Positions 1 to 6,710 of a DNA stretch of 9,050 nt are shown piece after piece. The stretch is from CAZSPL01 sp964608735 (lineage in GTDB: Bacteria > JAJVIF01 > JAPKYR01 > CAZSPL01). Every line of letters begins with the position of its first letter. Position 1 is the stretch's first letter. The DNA is taken from positions 1 through 9,050 of the forward strand of contig CAZSPL010000172.1 in assembly GCA_964608735.1 (NCBI GenBank), in the 5' to 3' direction. The notes beneath the pieces are model-generated. The model searched no databases. It was not told the origin of the DNA and saw nothing but the letters and a program-made list of their open reading frames with translations. The translations under genes were made by a program, and so were the position numbers.

Positions 1-1
1 C

Positions 2-988
2 TTCCTGCCTGAAGCACCACCATTGCCGAAGGAGATAACCGATTACAGGGGGAGTACGGAAATTCAGGACGATAATTCAGAATACCAGCTTGCGCTTTCC
101 ATTCGACGCGCCGAAGTTCAGCGCGAACAAGCATTAGAGCTTGCGGGTCTTTTGGGGGAAGAGATACACGCGTTCAACTTGACCGGTCGGTTGGATTCAG
201 ACCTTAAATCATTATGTAAGGATATCAGGAACGAACTTGGTATCAGTATCGAAATGCAGAAATCCTGGCTCCCCGACAGTGCGTTGAAAGCCTGGATAAG
301 TCGTTTCGAGGACTATGGCATTCTTATTTTTCAATGCGCGCATATAAGCACTGATTATATGAGCGCGCTGTCTCTACCTAAAGATGTCTTTCCAATAATT
401 CTCCTGAATGGCGGCGACAGTCGGAGCCGACGAGTTTTCTCGCTCATGCACGAGCTTGCCCACCTGATGCTGCGCCAGGATGCGTTGTGCGATATGCGGG
501 AAGCCGGGCACGGCAACCGGGAAAAACAGAGGATTGAAGCATACTGTAATGGATTTGCGGGCGAATTCCTGGTGCCTACTGATGATTTGTTGAGTGAGCC
601 TGTATTTGGGAATCGCCTGCGAGATGAAGACTGGGATGATTCTGTAGTTACTCATCTGAGCAACATATATTGCGTAAGCAGAGAAGTGATTATTGGAAGA
701 CTGCATTATCTGGGCAGGATATCCAAGGCATATTACAATTCGAAACTCGAACAGTATGAAGAAGAATTCCTTAGATGGAAAGAGAAAGAGAAGGAAAAAC
801 AGAAGAGAGACAAGCAACACCCAAACCCTAATCTTTTGAAGCTAAGAGAGAATGGTCTAAGGTACACGGGCCTGGTGCTCGATGCATATTCCCGGGGAGC
901 CATCGACTTGTATGATGTGGCTGATTTCCTGGATGTTAAGATAAGCAGATTGGCTAAAATCAAAAAGCAGTATGCGAAACTCGCATGA
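2..988 (+). CDS. ImmA/IrrE-family zinc metallopeptidase, 5' end outside window
   Basis: Predicted soluble zinc-dependent endopeptidase of the ImmA/IrrE (COG2856) family, whose members cleave repressors or antitoxins and often act in stress or mobile-element control. The zinc motif HELAH is at bases 449-463 (H-E-x-x-H), and a downstream Glu at 536-538 in the context EAYCNGFAGEFLVP supplies the expected third ligand. The C-terminal third is charged and helical, with a Lys/Glu-rich stretch near 775-815. The first in-frame start candidate is a TTG at 23, but the frame stays open to base 2 and the upstream residues (FLPEAPPLPKE) resemble the linker seen in longer proteins of this family that carry an N-terminal Xre-type helix-turn-helix. 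I therefore infer a truncated view of a longer protein whose DNA-binding domain lies to the left. Its stop overlaps the next gene's ATG. Base composition is more AT-rich than the TCA genes. Family assignment is firm; the target is unknown. Confidence 0.9.
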   Translation, partial: FLPEAPPLPKEITDYRGSTEIQDDNSEYQLALSIRRAEVQREQALELAGLLGEEIHAFNLTGRLDSDLKSLCKDIRNELGISIEMQKSWLPDSALKAWISRFEDYGILIFQCAHISTDYMSALSLPKDVFPIILLNGGDSRSRRVFSLMHELAHLMLRQDALCDMREAGHGNREKQRIEAYCNGFAGEFLVPTDDLLSEPVFGNRLRDEDWDDSVVTHLSNIYCVSREVIIGRLHYLGRISKAYYNSKLEQYEEEFLRWKEKEKEKQKRDKQHPNPNLLKLRENGLRYTGLVLDAYSRGAIDLYDVADFLDVKISRLAKIKKQYAKLA

Positions 989-1458
989 AATATTGCATTG
1001 ATACAAGCTTTCTAATCAATTCCTGGCATAAATACAATCCGCAGGACCTGTTTCCCGACATGTGGCCGATGCTTGCATCCATGTGCGAAAATAATGAAAT
1101 CATCGCGCCTGATGAGGTAGTCAAGGAGCTTAAGATTCAGGATGATGATTTGTACAAGTGGTCCAAGACTCAAAAATCTCTGCAACATCCGTTAGACAAT
1201 GAATTGCAAAAGAACCTGAAGCTTGTCTTAAGCAGATGTGAAACTCTTGTCGATATCAAGCGAAACAGGTCTCGTGCCGATCCGTTCGTGGTTGCGTTGG
1301 CGTTGCAAACCGGAACAAGTGTTGTATCTTACGAAGAGCCGCGAAAGCGCGATAGCGACCCGCTCAAGATCCCTGATGCGTGTGGTATTCTCGGTGTTCG
1401 TTACTTTGACGTCCCCAATTTTTTCCGCGATTTGGGCTGGAAATTCAAGATAGGCTGA
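985..1458 (+). CDS. DUF4411 family PIN-like protein (probable toxin/nuclease partner)
   Basis: A 157-residue protein matching the DUF4411 family, a PIN-like fold usually encoded next to an ImmA/IrrE or Xre gene. It begins MKYCIDTSFLINSW, the typical PIN first strand with an acidic residue (Asp6). PDEVVKEL follows, with Glu44 and Glu48, and then the SRADPFVVALA helix with Asp99. These are the expected acidic metal-binding positions. The tail KIPDACGILGVRYFDVPNFFRDLGW is characteristic of the family. The ATG overlaps the preceding stop (ATGA, 985-988) and no separate ribosome site is obvious, so translational coupling is likely. By analogy with VapC-type PIN proteins it may be a metal-dependent ribonuclease toxin held in check by the upstream protein, but the activity is inferred and not visible in the sequence. 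No T-rich terminator follows it on its own strand. Confidence 0.85.
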   Translation: MKYCIDTSFLINSWHKYNPQDLFPDMWPMLASMCENNEIIAPDEVVKELKIQDDDLYKWSKTQKSLQHPLDNELQKNLKLVLSRCETLVDIKRNRSRADPFVVALALQTGTSVVSYEEPRKRDSDPLKIPDACGILGVRYFDVPNFFRDLGWKFKIG

Positions 1459-1461
1459 GCG

Positions 1462-1493
1462 AAAAATTAAAAAGGAGGACCCGGTGGTCCTCC
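1462..1493 (-). terminator. Intrinsic terminator of mdh
   Basis: A perfect 8-bp stem, GGAGGACC (1474-1481) and GGTCCTCC (1486-1493) with a 4-nt loop, lies 28 bases past the mdh stop. Read on the minus strand it is followed by TTTTTAATTTTT (1473-1462), the classic U-tract of a rho-independent terminator. On the plus strand it is preceded by the A-tract and has no T-run after it, so it should not stop transcription from the DUF4411 side efficiently. Confidence 0.88.
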
Positions 1494-1521
1494 AAGGCAG
1501 GTCGATTATTGGATACTTCCC

Positions 1522-2463
1522 TTATGTCCTCTTGTCGACTTCCGCAAGCGCGCCCTTGACGGCGTTGAGGGAGTTGTCGAGCATTGCTTTCTCTTCAGGC
1601 GTCAGCTTGATTTCGAGCACTTTCTCAACTCCGCCGGCCCCGATGACGACCGGTACGCCGAGGAAGAATCCCTTGATGCCATACTCGCCTTCGAGCAGCG
1701 CGGCGCAGGGGAGAACTCTCTTCTTGTCCTTCAGGTAGCTTTCCGCCATCTCGATGGCGGCGGCCGCCGGGCTGAAGAATGCTGAGCCCGTGCCGAGCAG
1801 TTTGACTATCTCGGTGCCGGCTTCCTGGGTCCTCTTGACGATGGCGTCGATCTGCTCCTTTGAGAGAATCTCATCGAGCGGGACACCGCCAATACTTGAG
1901 AGCCTGACAAGCGGCACCATGGTCGGACCGTGTCCGCCGAGTACCGGGGCGACGATGTCCTCCACCGAGTAACCGGTCTCGAGCGAAACGAACGCGCGGA
2001 ACCGCGACGTGTCGAGAACGCCGGCCATACCGACTACCATGTTCTTCGCGAAACCCGTAACTTTATGGAAACCGTAGACCATGGAATCGAGCGGGTTTGT
2101 CAAAATGATGCAGAACGCCTTGGGGCAGTGCTTCTTGATGTTGGCTGCTACATTGGAGATGATCTTCACGTTGACATCGAGAAGGTCGTCGCGGGTCATG
2201 CCGGGCTTCCTCGGAAGTCCCGCCGTGACGATAACCACATCCGCGCCTTTCAGGTCCGCATAATCGCTGGTACCCGTGACGAGCGCGTCATACCCGCCCA
2301 TCGGACAAGACTCCTGGATATCCAGCGCCTTGCCTTTCGCCATCCCTTCCAAATCAGGGATCTCGAGAACAACCACATCCCCCAGTTCCTTCTGCGCGGC
2401 GATCAGGGCCAGGATACCGCCAATCTGACCTCCGCCGACAAGTGCAATTTTTTTACGTCCCAT
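1522..2463 (-). CDS. mdh: Malate dehydrogenase (NAD-dependent, LDH-like type)
   Basis: Cytoplasmic enzyme that interconverts malate and oxaloacetate with NAD(H), supplying oxaloacetate to the divergently encoded citrate synthase. At 313 residues it has the normal length of the LDH-like malate dehydrogenases. The N-terminal Rossmann motif is VGGGQIG (Gly10, Gly12, Gly15), and Glu34 at the end of the second strand fits NAD preference. The substrate loop AGLPRKPGMTRDD gives Arg85 (the malate-specifying arginine, where lactate dehydrogenases have Gln) and Arg91. TNPLD supplies Asn123, DTSRF supplies Asp151 and Arg154, and GGHGPTMVP supplies the catalytic His178. The ATG at 2463 is preceded by GAGAGGA (2477-2471) at good spacing, which supports this start. 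The gene runs alone on the minus strand and ends at an intrinsic terminator. Confidence 0.96.
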   Translation of the reverse strand: MGRKKIALVGGGQIGGILALIAAQKELGDVVVLEIPDLEGMAKGKALDIQESCPMGGYDALVTGTSDYADLKGADVVIVTAGLPRKPGMTRDDLLDVNVKIISNVAANIKKHCPKAFCIILTNPLDSMVYGFHKVTGFAKNMVVGMAGVLDTSRFRAFVSLETGYSVEDIVAPVLGGHGPTMVPLVRLSSIGGVPLDEILSKEQIDAIVKRTQEAGTEIVKLLGTGSAFFSPAAAAIEMAESYLKDKKRVLPCAALLEGEYGIKGFFLGVPVVIGAGGVEKVLEIKLTPEEKAMLDNSLNAVKGALAEVDKRT

Positions 2464-2589
2464 GATTTTTTCCTCTCAAAAATATTTTCCCCCGGGTATT
2501 TTCGATCTATATGTAAAGTGCCGACCAAGGGAATCCGCGAATACGCCGGCAAGGCCTCTCTTAATTAAATCTAAACCCAAGGATGCGGA

Positions 2590-2595
2590 ATAATA
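2590..2595 (-). promoter_or_regulatory. Possible extended -10 promoter for mdh
   Basis: On the minus strand TGGTATTAT gives an extended -10 (TG-n-TATTAT, five of six matches to TATAAT), preceded by a run of nine A residues that could act as an UP-like element. No good -35 is present (three of six matches at 17-bp spacing). It would give an mdh leader of about 120 nt. It is flanked by GGATGC and GCATCC arms (2581-2586 and 2615-2620), so a role for the dyad is also possible. This is weaker than the candidate at 2727-2755. Confidence 0.3.
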
Positions 2596-2726
2596 CCACA
2601 GCTGATTTTTTTTTGCATCCGGCCCTGCGTTAAACTCCCCCCGTCTACAACGCTCCTCCGCATTCCCGGGATACATCCGCGGACGCGCCAGATAACATCG
2701 CCGCGAATTTTGGCGCACGGTGCCGT

Positions 2727-2755
2727 ATTCTGCCAGATGTTTGCCCACTTGTCAA
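2727..2755 (-). promoter_or_regulatory. Candidate sigma70-type promoter for mdh
   Basis: On the minus strand a consensus -35 TTGACA (2755-2750), a 17-bp spacer and CAGAAT (2732-2727, four of six matches to TATAAT). It points at mdh and would give an untranslated leader of roughly 255 nt. The -35 lies inside the inverted repeat at 2748-2767, which is what a repressor-controlled promoter looks like. The long leader and the imperfect -10 keep confidence moderate. Confidence 0.42.
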
Positions 2756-2767
2756 CTTTATGACAAG
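2748..2767. promoter_or_regulatory. Operator-like inverted repeat over the mdh -35
   Basis: Perfect 7-bp arms CTTGTCA (2748-2754) and TGACAAG (2761-2767) around a 6-bp AT-rich centre, a 20-bp dyad typical in size and spacing of a site bound by a homodimeric helix-turn-helix regulator. One arm and the spacer edge contain the TTGACA -35 on the minus strand. No regulator is identified in the window. Confidence 0.45.
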
Positions 2768-3010
2768 CAAAACCCGGCGACATCGCCACACAGGCCGATG
2801 AATTGCGCGATACCTAATTATGAGCACTAATAAGTGTTAACTGGTGATAGAGGCGGCGGCCTAATCGAGAATCATTCCTGCTTATAAACTTTAGTGAATT
2901 TATGCACAAATATTCGACATGAAACCCCGGGTAAGCTCACTCCAGATATCGACTCCCCCCTATACACCCGAAGCCCCCTTTTAATGCTGGTAATACAACC
3001 ACCTCCCCTC

Positions 3011-3042
3011 ACAGCGCACATTAAAATATACATCGGCGCTGT
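3011..3042. repeat. Inverted repeat upstream of the citrate synthase promoter
   Basis: Perfect 7-bp arms ACAGCGC (3011-3017) and GCGCTGT (3036-3042) separated by 18 AT-rich bases. It sits 43 bases upstream of the -35 at 3086, a position suited to an activator site or DNA looping. It has no T-run and is not terminator-like. Function is inferred from position only. Confidence 0.4.
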
Positions 3043-3085
3043 AAAAGTGAGACAGCCATTTTACTCCAAATAAAGCTCTTTCATA

Positions 3086-3114
3086 TTGACATATAGTTAT
3101 TGAAAATGTTTAAT
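3086..3114 (+). promoter_or_regulatory. Sigma70-type promoter for citrate synthase
   Basis: Consensus -35 TTGACA (3086-3091), an exact 17-bp AT-rich spacer and TTTAAT (3109-3114, five of six matches to TATAAT). It points toward the citrate synthase gene. Transcription should start near 3121, giving a leader of about 190 nt. This is the best promoter match in the window. Confidence 0.72.
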
Positions 3115-3119
3115 ATGCA

Positions 3120-3310
3120 TCCCTCGCCGGGAAGCAGTATCCTCCGGCAGGAAGCAGGGAGAAATACCTCGGATATGCTGTGCTTCTCAAGAACAGGCCT
3201 TAGCAGGGTCTGAGGGATTTATACGCGCTATACCTTATTAATGCTTGAGCTTTACATAGATTCAAAATTAAAAATACTCGGCCCCAGGGTCGAAACGAAA
3301 GGATGATGAT
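3120..3310 (+). promoter_or_regulatory. Long 5' leader of citrate synthase mRNA
   Basis: About 190 transcribed bases precede the start codon. The leader holds a short stem GCCGG (3126-3130) with CCGGC (3144-3148), a direct repeat GGAAGCAG at 3130-3137 and 3150-3157, and a possible CCTTAG/CTGAGG stem with one G-U pair near 3198-3216. It ends in AAAGGA (3298-3303) seven bases before the ATG, a usable ribosome site. I do not recognise a known riboswitch class. Confidence 0.4.
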
Positions 3311-4588
3311 ATGACTCTACAGAGCAAATTAGCTGAACAGGTTCCCGGCCTGCGGGATCAAATCAAGGGACTCATTACCGAGCACGGGGACAAAGTGATT
3401 TCCGAGGTCACCGTGAAGCAGGCATTCGGCGGCATGCGCGGGGTCAAGGGCATGATCTGCGACACATCGCTTGTCGATCCCGATAAAGGCCTGATTATCA
3501 GGGGTATCCCGATACTCGACCTCGTGGACAAACTTCCCGAGGAGATCTTCTACCTCCTCGTCATCGGGACTCTCCCGAGCGCGGATGAGTTGAAAGCCCT
3601 CCAGGCCGACTTCAACAAGTATGCCAAGATCCCGAGCTATGTTATCGACGTTCTCAAGGCTATGCCGAAGGATTCGCACCCGATGGCCATGTTCGACACC
3701 GGCGTCCTCGTCATGGAGCGCGAATCGATTTTCCGGAAGAAATATTCCGAGGGCATCCCCAAGACCGAATACTGGGGCCCGATCCTCGAAGATTCGATCT
3801 CCCTTCTCGCCAAGCTGCCCGGTCTTGCCGGCTTGGTGTATCAGCTTCGCTATAAGCAGGGCAAGATCGTCGAGTGGGATCCCAAGCTCGATTGGGGCGC
3901 CAACTATGCCAAGATGCTTGGATGCGAAGACCCGAACGGCGAGTTCACCAAGCTTATCCGGCTCTACCTGGTTCTTCACAGCGACCACGAGGGTGGCAAT
4001 GTCAGCGCGTTCAGCTGCCACACCGTCGCTTCGGCGCTGTCGGATCCGTACTATGCGGTATCCGCCGGCCTCAACGGCCTCGCCGGCCCGCTGCACGGAC
4101 TGGCCAACCAGGAATGCCTCGATTTCGTTCTTGAAATCCAGAAGAAGTTCGGCGGCGTGCCCACGAAGGAGCAGTTGACCGCCTATGCATGGGAGCGGCT
4201 GAAGGCCGGCCAGGTTATCCCCGGCTACGGTCATGCAGTGCTTCGCGTCGAAGACCCAAGGTACACCGCTTTGCGCAACTTCGGCAGGCAGTATATGCCC
4301 GACGATCCGGTATTCGCCATCGTAAACCTGATCTACGAGGTTGTCCCCGGCGTGCTGAAAGAGCAGGGCAAGGCAGCCAACATCTGGCCGAATGTCGATG
4401 CCGGTTCCGGCGCATTGCTCTATCACTACGGCTTGACCGAGTTCGATTACTACACCGTTCTCTTCTCGGTCTCCCGTGCGATGGGCATGTGCTCGCAGTT
4501 CATCCTGAACCGAGCCATCGGTACCGCAATCACGCGGCCGAAGAGCGTCGGCACCAACTGGGTCAAGAATTTCGTCACCAAGGCATAA
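3311..4588 (+). CDS. gltA: Citrate synthase, eukaryote (mitochondrial)-like type
   Basis: Condenses oxaloacetate with acetyl-CoA to give citrate and CoA, the entry step of the TCA cycle, in the cytoplasm. At 425 residues it is close to the mature mitochondrial enzyme and has no targeting peptide. Catalytic residues are His262 (PLHGLANQE), His308 (GYGHAVLR) and Asp363 (PNVDAGSG). Their spacings of 46 and 55 residues equal those of the pig enzyme (His274, His320, Asp375). GGMRGVKGMICDTSLVDPDKG and LHSDHEGGNVSA are hallmarks of the mitochondrial group, not of the hexameric, NADH-regulated E. coli GltA. Similar bacterial enzymes are known from Geobacteraceae. The ATG at 3311 follows AAAGGA by seven bases. 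The gene starts the plus-strand TCA cluster under the promoter at 3086-3114. The symbol gltA is used in the bacterial functional sense. Confidence 0.96.
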   Translation: MTLQSKLAEQVPGLRDQIKGLITEHGDKVISEVTVKQAFGGMRGVKGMICDTSLVDPDKGLIIRGIPILDLVDKLPEEIFYLLVIGTLPSADELKALQADFNKYAKIPSYVIDVLKAMPKDSHPMAMFDTGVLVMERESIFRKKYSEGIPKTEYWGPILEDSISLLAKLPGLAGLVYQLRYKQGKIVEWDPKLDWGANYAKMLGCEDPNGEFTKLIRLYLVLHSDHEGGNVSAFSCHTVASALSDPYYAVSAGLNGLAGPLHGLANQECLDFVLEIQKKFGGVPTKEQLTAYAWERLKAGQVIPGYGHAVLRVEDPRYTALRNFGRQYMPDDPVFAIVNLIYEVVPGVLKEQGKAANIWPNVDAGSGALLYHYGLTEFDYYTVLFSVSRAMGMCSQFILNRAIGTAITRPKSVGTNWVKNFVTKA

Positions 4589-4617
4589 GCAGCCCTGGAT
4601 TTTTATGGATTTGCGGC

Positions 4618-4646
4618 TTGAGTGGTGCGATTAGACCATATATAAT
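4618..4646 (+). promoter_or_regulatory. Internal promoter for aconitase
   Basis: TTGAGT (4618-4623, four of six matches to the -35 consensus), an exact 17-bp spacer, then a perfect TATAAT (4641-4646), beginning 29 bases after the citrate synthase stop. Transcription would start near 4653, just before the GC hairpin at 4666-4694, so aconitase can probably be expressed apart from citrate synthase. Confidence 0.65.
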
Positions 4647-4665
4647 AGCCGTGAAATGGAATTAT

Positions 4666-4694
4666 GCCGCCCCCGGCTCATTACCGGGGGCGGC
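4666..4694 (+). terminator. Perfect 11-bp GC hairpin in the gltA-acn gap (terminator, attenuator or mRNA-end structure)
   Basis: GCCGCCCCCGG (4666-4676) and CCGGGGGCGGC (4684-4694) form a perfect stem with a 7-nt loop CTCATTA, followed by only TTT. It could end citrate synthase transcripts, but the T-tract is short. Because the TATAAT at 4641-4646 lies upstream, aconitase transcripts would carry this hairpin almost at their 5' end, where it could stabilise the mRNA or act as an attenuator. The type assigned here is the nearest available; structure is certain, role is not. Confidence 0.5.
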
Positions 4695-4750
4695 TTTACA
4701 CCCCTTGCGCAGGGAAAGAAACCACAATTAGTCCAGGAAAGAGGTGGAAC

Positions 4751-6685
4751 GTGGGCAAGAGTATTACCCGCAAGATAATCGAATCCCATATTGTCGAAGG
4801 AGAATGGAATCCCGGCGAATCCATCGGCATACGCATCGACCAGACACTGACCCAGGATGCCACCGGTACGATGGCCTTCCTCCAGTATGAAGCCATGGGC
4901 CTCGACCGCGTGAAGACCGAAGTGTCGGTCAGCTATGTCGACCACAATACATTGCAGGACGGTTTCGAGAACGCCGACGACCACAAGTACCTGCAGACCG
5001 TCGCCGCGAAGTACGGCGTGATCTATTCGCGCGCCGGCAACGGGATCTGCCACCAGGTGCAGCTCGAACGGTTCGGGCTTCCCGGCAAGACGCTGCTCGG
5101 TTCCGATAGCCACACGCCTACCGGCGGCGGCATCGGGATGATAGCAATCGGCGCGGGCGGACTCGATGTCGCGCTCGCGATGGCGGGCCAGCCGTTCTAC
5201 ATCACATGCCCGAAAGTCGTCAAGGTCAACCTTACTGGAAAACTTCCCGACTGGATTTCCGCGAAGGATGTCATACTGGCATTGCTGGAAATCATGACCA
5301 CGAAAGGTAACGTCGGCTCGATAGTCGAATACGCCGGGCCCGGAGTCGCGACGCTCGATGTCCCCCAGCGCGCGACCATCACCAACATGGGCGCCGAGCT
5401 CGGGGTGACGACATCCGTGTTTCCGTCGGATGCGCGCACCAAGGCATTCCTCGTCGCACAGGGACGCGGCAAGGGATGGGTTGAATTGAAAGCGGATGAC
5501 GATGCCGAATACGAGAGGATTATCGACATCGACCTCTCCACACTCGAACCGCGGGTAGCGCAGCCGCATAGCCCGGACAACATAGCATTGGTGAAGGATC
5601 TCGCCGGGATGCCTGTCGACCAGGTATGCATCGGCTCCTGCACGAACGCATCATATACCGACCTTGTCACCGTGGGGAATATACTCGATGGCAAAACCGT
5701 GCATCCGAACACGAGCCTCGTGGTATCTCCCGGTTCGCGCCAGGTTTACCAGATGATCGTCAAGGACGGCACATTCGACAAACTGCTCGCCGCCGGTGCG
5801 CGGATTGTCGAGCCATGCTGCGGATTCTGCATCGGCGTCGGACAGGCTCCCAAGGACCAGGCGGTAAGCGTACGCACGAACAACCGCAATTTCCTCGGAC
5901 GTTCCGGCACCAAGACCGCGGGGATTTATCTCGTAAGTCCCGAGACCGCCGCCGCATGCGCCATCAAGGGCGTGATGACCGACCCGCGAACATTGGGAAT
6001 GAAATACAAGCGCGTGGAAATGCCCAAGAAATTCTTTGTCGATGATTCGATGTTCATCATCCCGCCCGCGGACGGCAAGGATATCGAGATATACCGCGGC
6101 CCCAATATCGGCGAGCCGCCGAAGAACATAATGCTTCCAGAAGACCTCGTAGGCGAAGTCGGGCTGAAGGTCGGCGACAAGATCACCACCGACCACATCA
6201 TGCCCGCCGGACCCCGGTTGAAATTCCGTTCCAACACCGAGAAGTATTCATGTTTCGTCTTCGAGGGCGTCGATCCGGAATTTTCGCAGCGCGCGAGGAT
6301 GAATCGCGATGCCGGCAAGGCGACGTTTATAGTCGGCGGCGCGAGCTACGGGCAGGGCTCATCGCGCGAACATGCCGCGCTGTGCCCGATGCATCTCGGC
6401 GTCAAGGGCGTAATCGCCAAGAGCCTCGAACGGATACATACCGCCAACCTCATCAACTTCGGAATCCTCCCGCTTGTATTCGAGAACGAATCGGATTACG
6501 AAAAGATAGAGGCGGGCGACGATGTCCGAATCGAGCATGTACGCCAATTGCTCACCGATGGCAAGCCGCTCGTACTCAGGGATGAGACAAAGGGTATCGA
6601 AGTGCCCCTTAAATACAGCCTTACCTCGCGGCAGAGGGATATAATCCTCGCCGGGGGGCTTCTTAATCTACACGGGAAATCCTGA
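4751..6685 (+). CDS. acn: Aconitate hydratase (short, Aquifex-type)
   Basis: Iron-sulfur enzyme interconverting citrate and isocitrate through cis-aconitate, in the cytoplasm. I place the start at GTG 4751, giving 644 residues. It is preceded by GAGGTGG (4741-4747), and the N-terminus GKSITRKIIESHIVEG fits the family. The in-frame ATG at 4664 would encode the GC hairpin and a sequence unlike aconitase, so it is rejected. The [4Fe-4S] ligands are Cys297 (IGSCTNASY) and Cys357 and Cys360 (CCGFCIG), with an extra Cys356 next to them. SDSHTPTGGGIGM is the conserved N-terminal substrate motif, and YGQGSSREHAA carries the catalytic serine region Ser537-Ser538-Arg539. The swivel domain begins around KVGDKITTDHIMPAG. 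It is much shorter than E. coli AcnA or AcnB (near 890 and 865 residues) and resembles the Aquifex-type family. It lies between citrate synthase and a TPR gene, and likely has its own promoter. Confidence 0.95.
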   Translation: MGKSITRKIIESHIVEGEWNPGESIGIRIDQTLTQDATGTMAFLQYEAMGLDRVKTEVSVSYVDHNTLQDGFENADDHKYLQTVAAKYGVIYSRAGNGICHQVQLERFGLPGKTLLGSDSHTPTGGGIGMIAIGAGGLDVALAMAGQPFYITCPKVVKVNLTGKLPDWISAKDVILALLEIMTTKGNVGSIVEYAGPGVATLDVPQRATITNMGAELGVTTSVFPSDARTKAFLVAQGRGKGWVELKADDDAEYERIIDIDLSTLEPRVAQPHSPDNIALVKDLAGMPVDQVCIGSCTNASYTDLVTVGNILDGKTVHPNTSLVVSPGSRQVYQMIVKDGTFDKLLAAGARIVEPCCGFCIGVGQAPKDQAVSVRTNNRNFLGRSGTKTAGIYLVSPETAAACAIKGVMTDPRTLGMKYKRVEMPKKFFVDDSMFIIPPADGKDIEIYRGPNIGEPPKNIMLPEDLVGEVGLKVGDKITTDHIMPAGPRLKFRSNTEKYSCFVFEGVDPEFSQRARMNRDAGKATFIVGGASYGQGSSREHAALCPMHLGVKGVIAKSLERIHTANLINFGILPLVFENESDYEKIEAGDDVRIEHVRQLLTDGKPLVLRDETKGIEVPLKYSLTSRQRDIILAGGLLNLHGKS

Positions 6686-6710
6686 CGGATACCCGGGAGG
6701 TGGGAGACAT

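Larger units (their letters stand above)
2464..3310. other. Divergent mdh/citrate synthase intergenic region, no gene supported
   Basis: About 850 bases between the two divergent starts. Open frames here are short, lack ribosome sites and do not resemble known proteins. What can be supported is regulatory: candidate mdh promoters on the minus strand, a strong citrate synthase promoter at 3086-3114, inverted repeats at 2748-2767 and 3011-3042, and a transcribed leader from about 3120 to 3310. The length is generous for a divergent promoter pair and suggests several regulatory inputs. A further weak minus-strand -10-like TATAAG lies at 2886-2881. Confidence 0.6.

Noticed and set aside
23..25. 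TTG as the true start of the metallopeptidase
   Set aside because: The frame remains open to the left edge with family-like residues and no ribosome site precedes the TTG, so the gene more likely starts outside the window.
2476..2748. 90-residue minus-strand open frame just upstream of mdh
   Set aside because: GTG start without ribosome site, composition unlike a protein, and it covers the candidate mdh promoters and leader.
4666..4694. Iron-responsive element before aconitase
   Set aside because: The loop CTCATTA and the unbroken stem lack the CAGUGN loop and bulged C of an IRE; this is only a strong hairpin.
4664..4750. Upstream in-frame ATG extending aconitase by 29 residues
   Set aside because: It would translate the GC hairpin and gives residues unlike any aconitase N-terminus. 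GTG 4751 has a ribosome site and a family-like start.
4631..5569. Minus-strand open frame of 312 codons opposite aconitase, and a similar one at 3329-4426 opposite citrate synthase
   Set aside because: Both are shadows of well-identified enzymes and show no recognisable domain.
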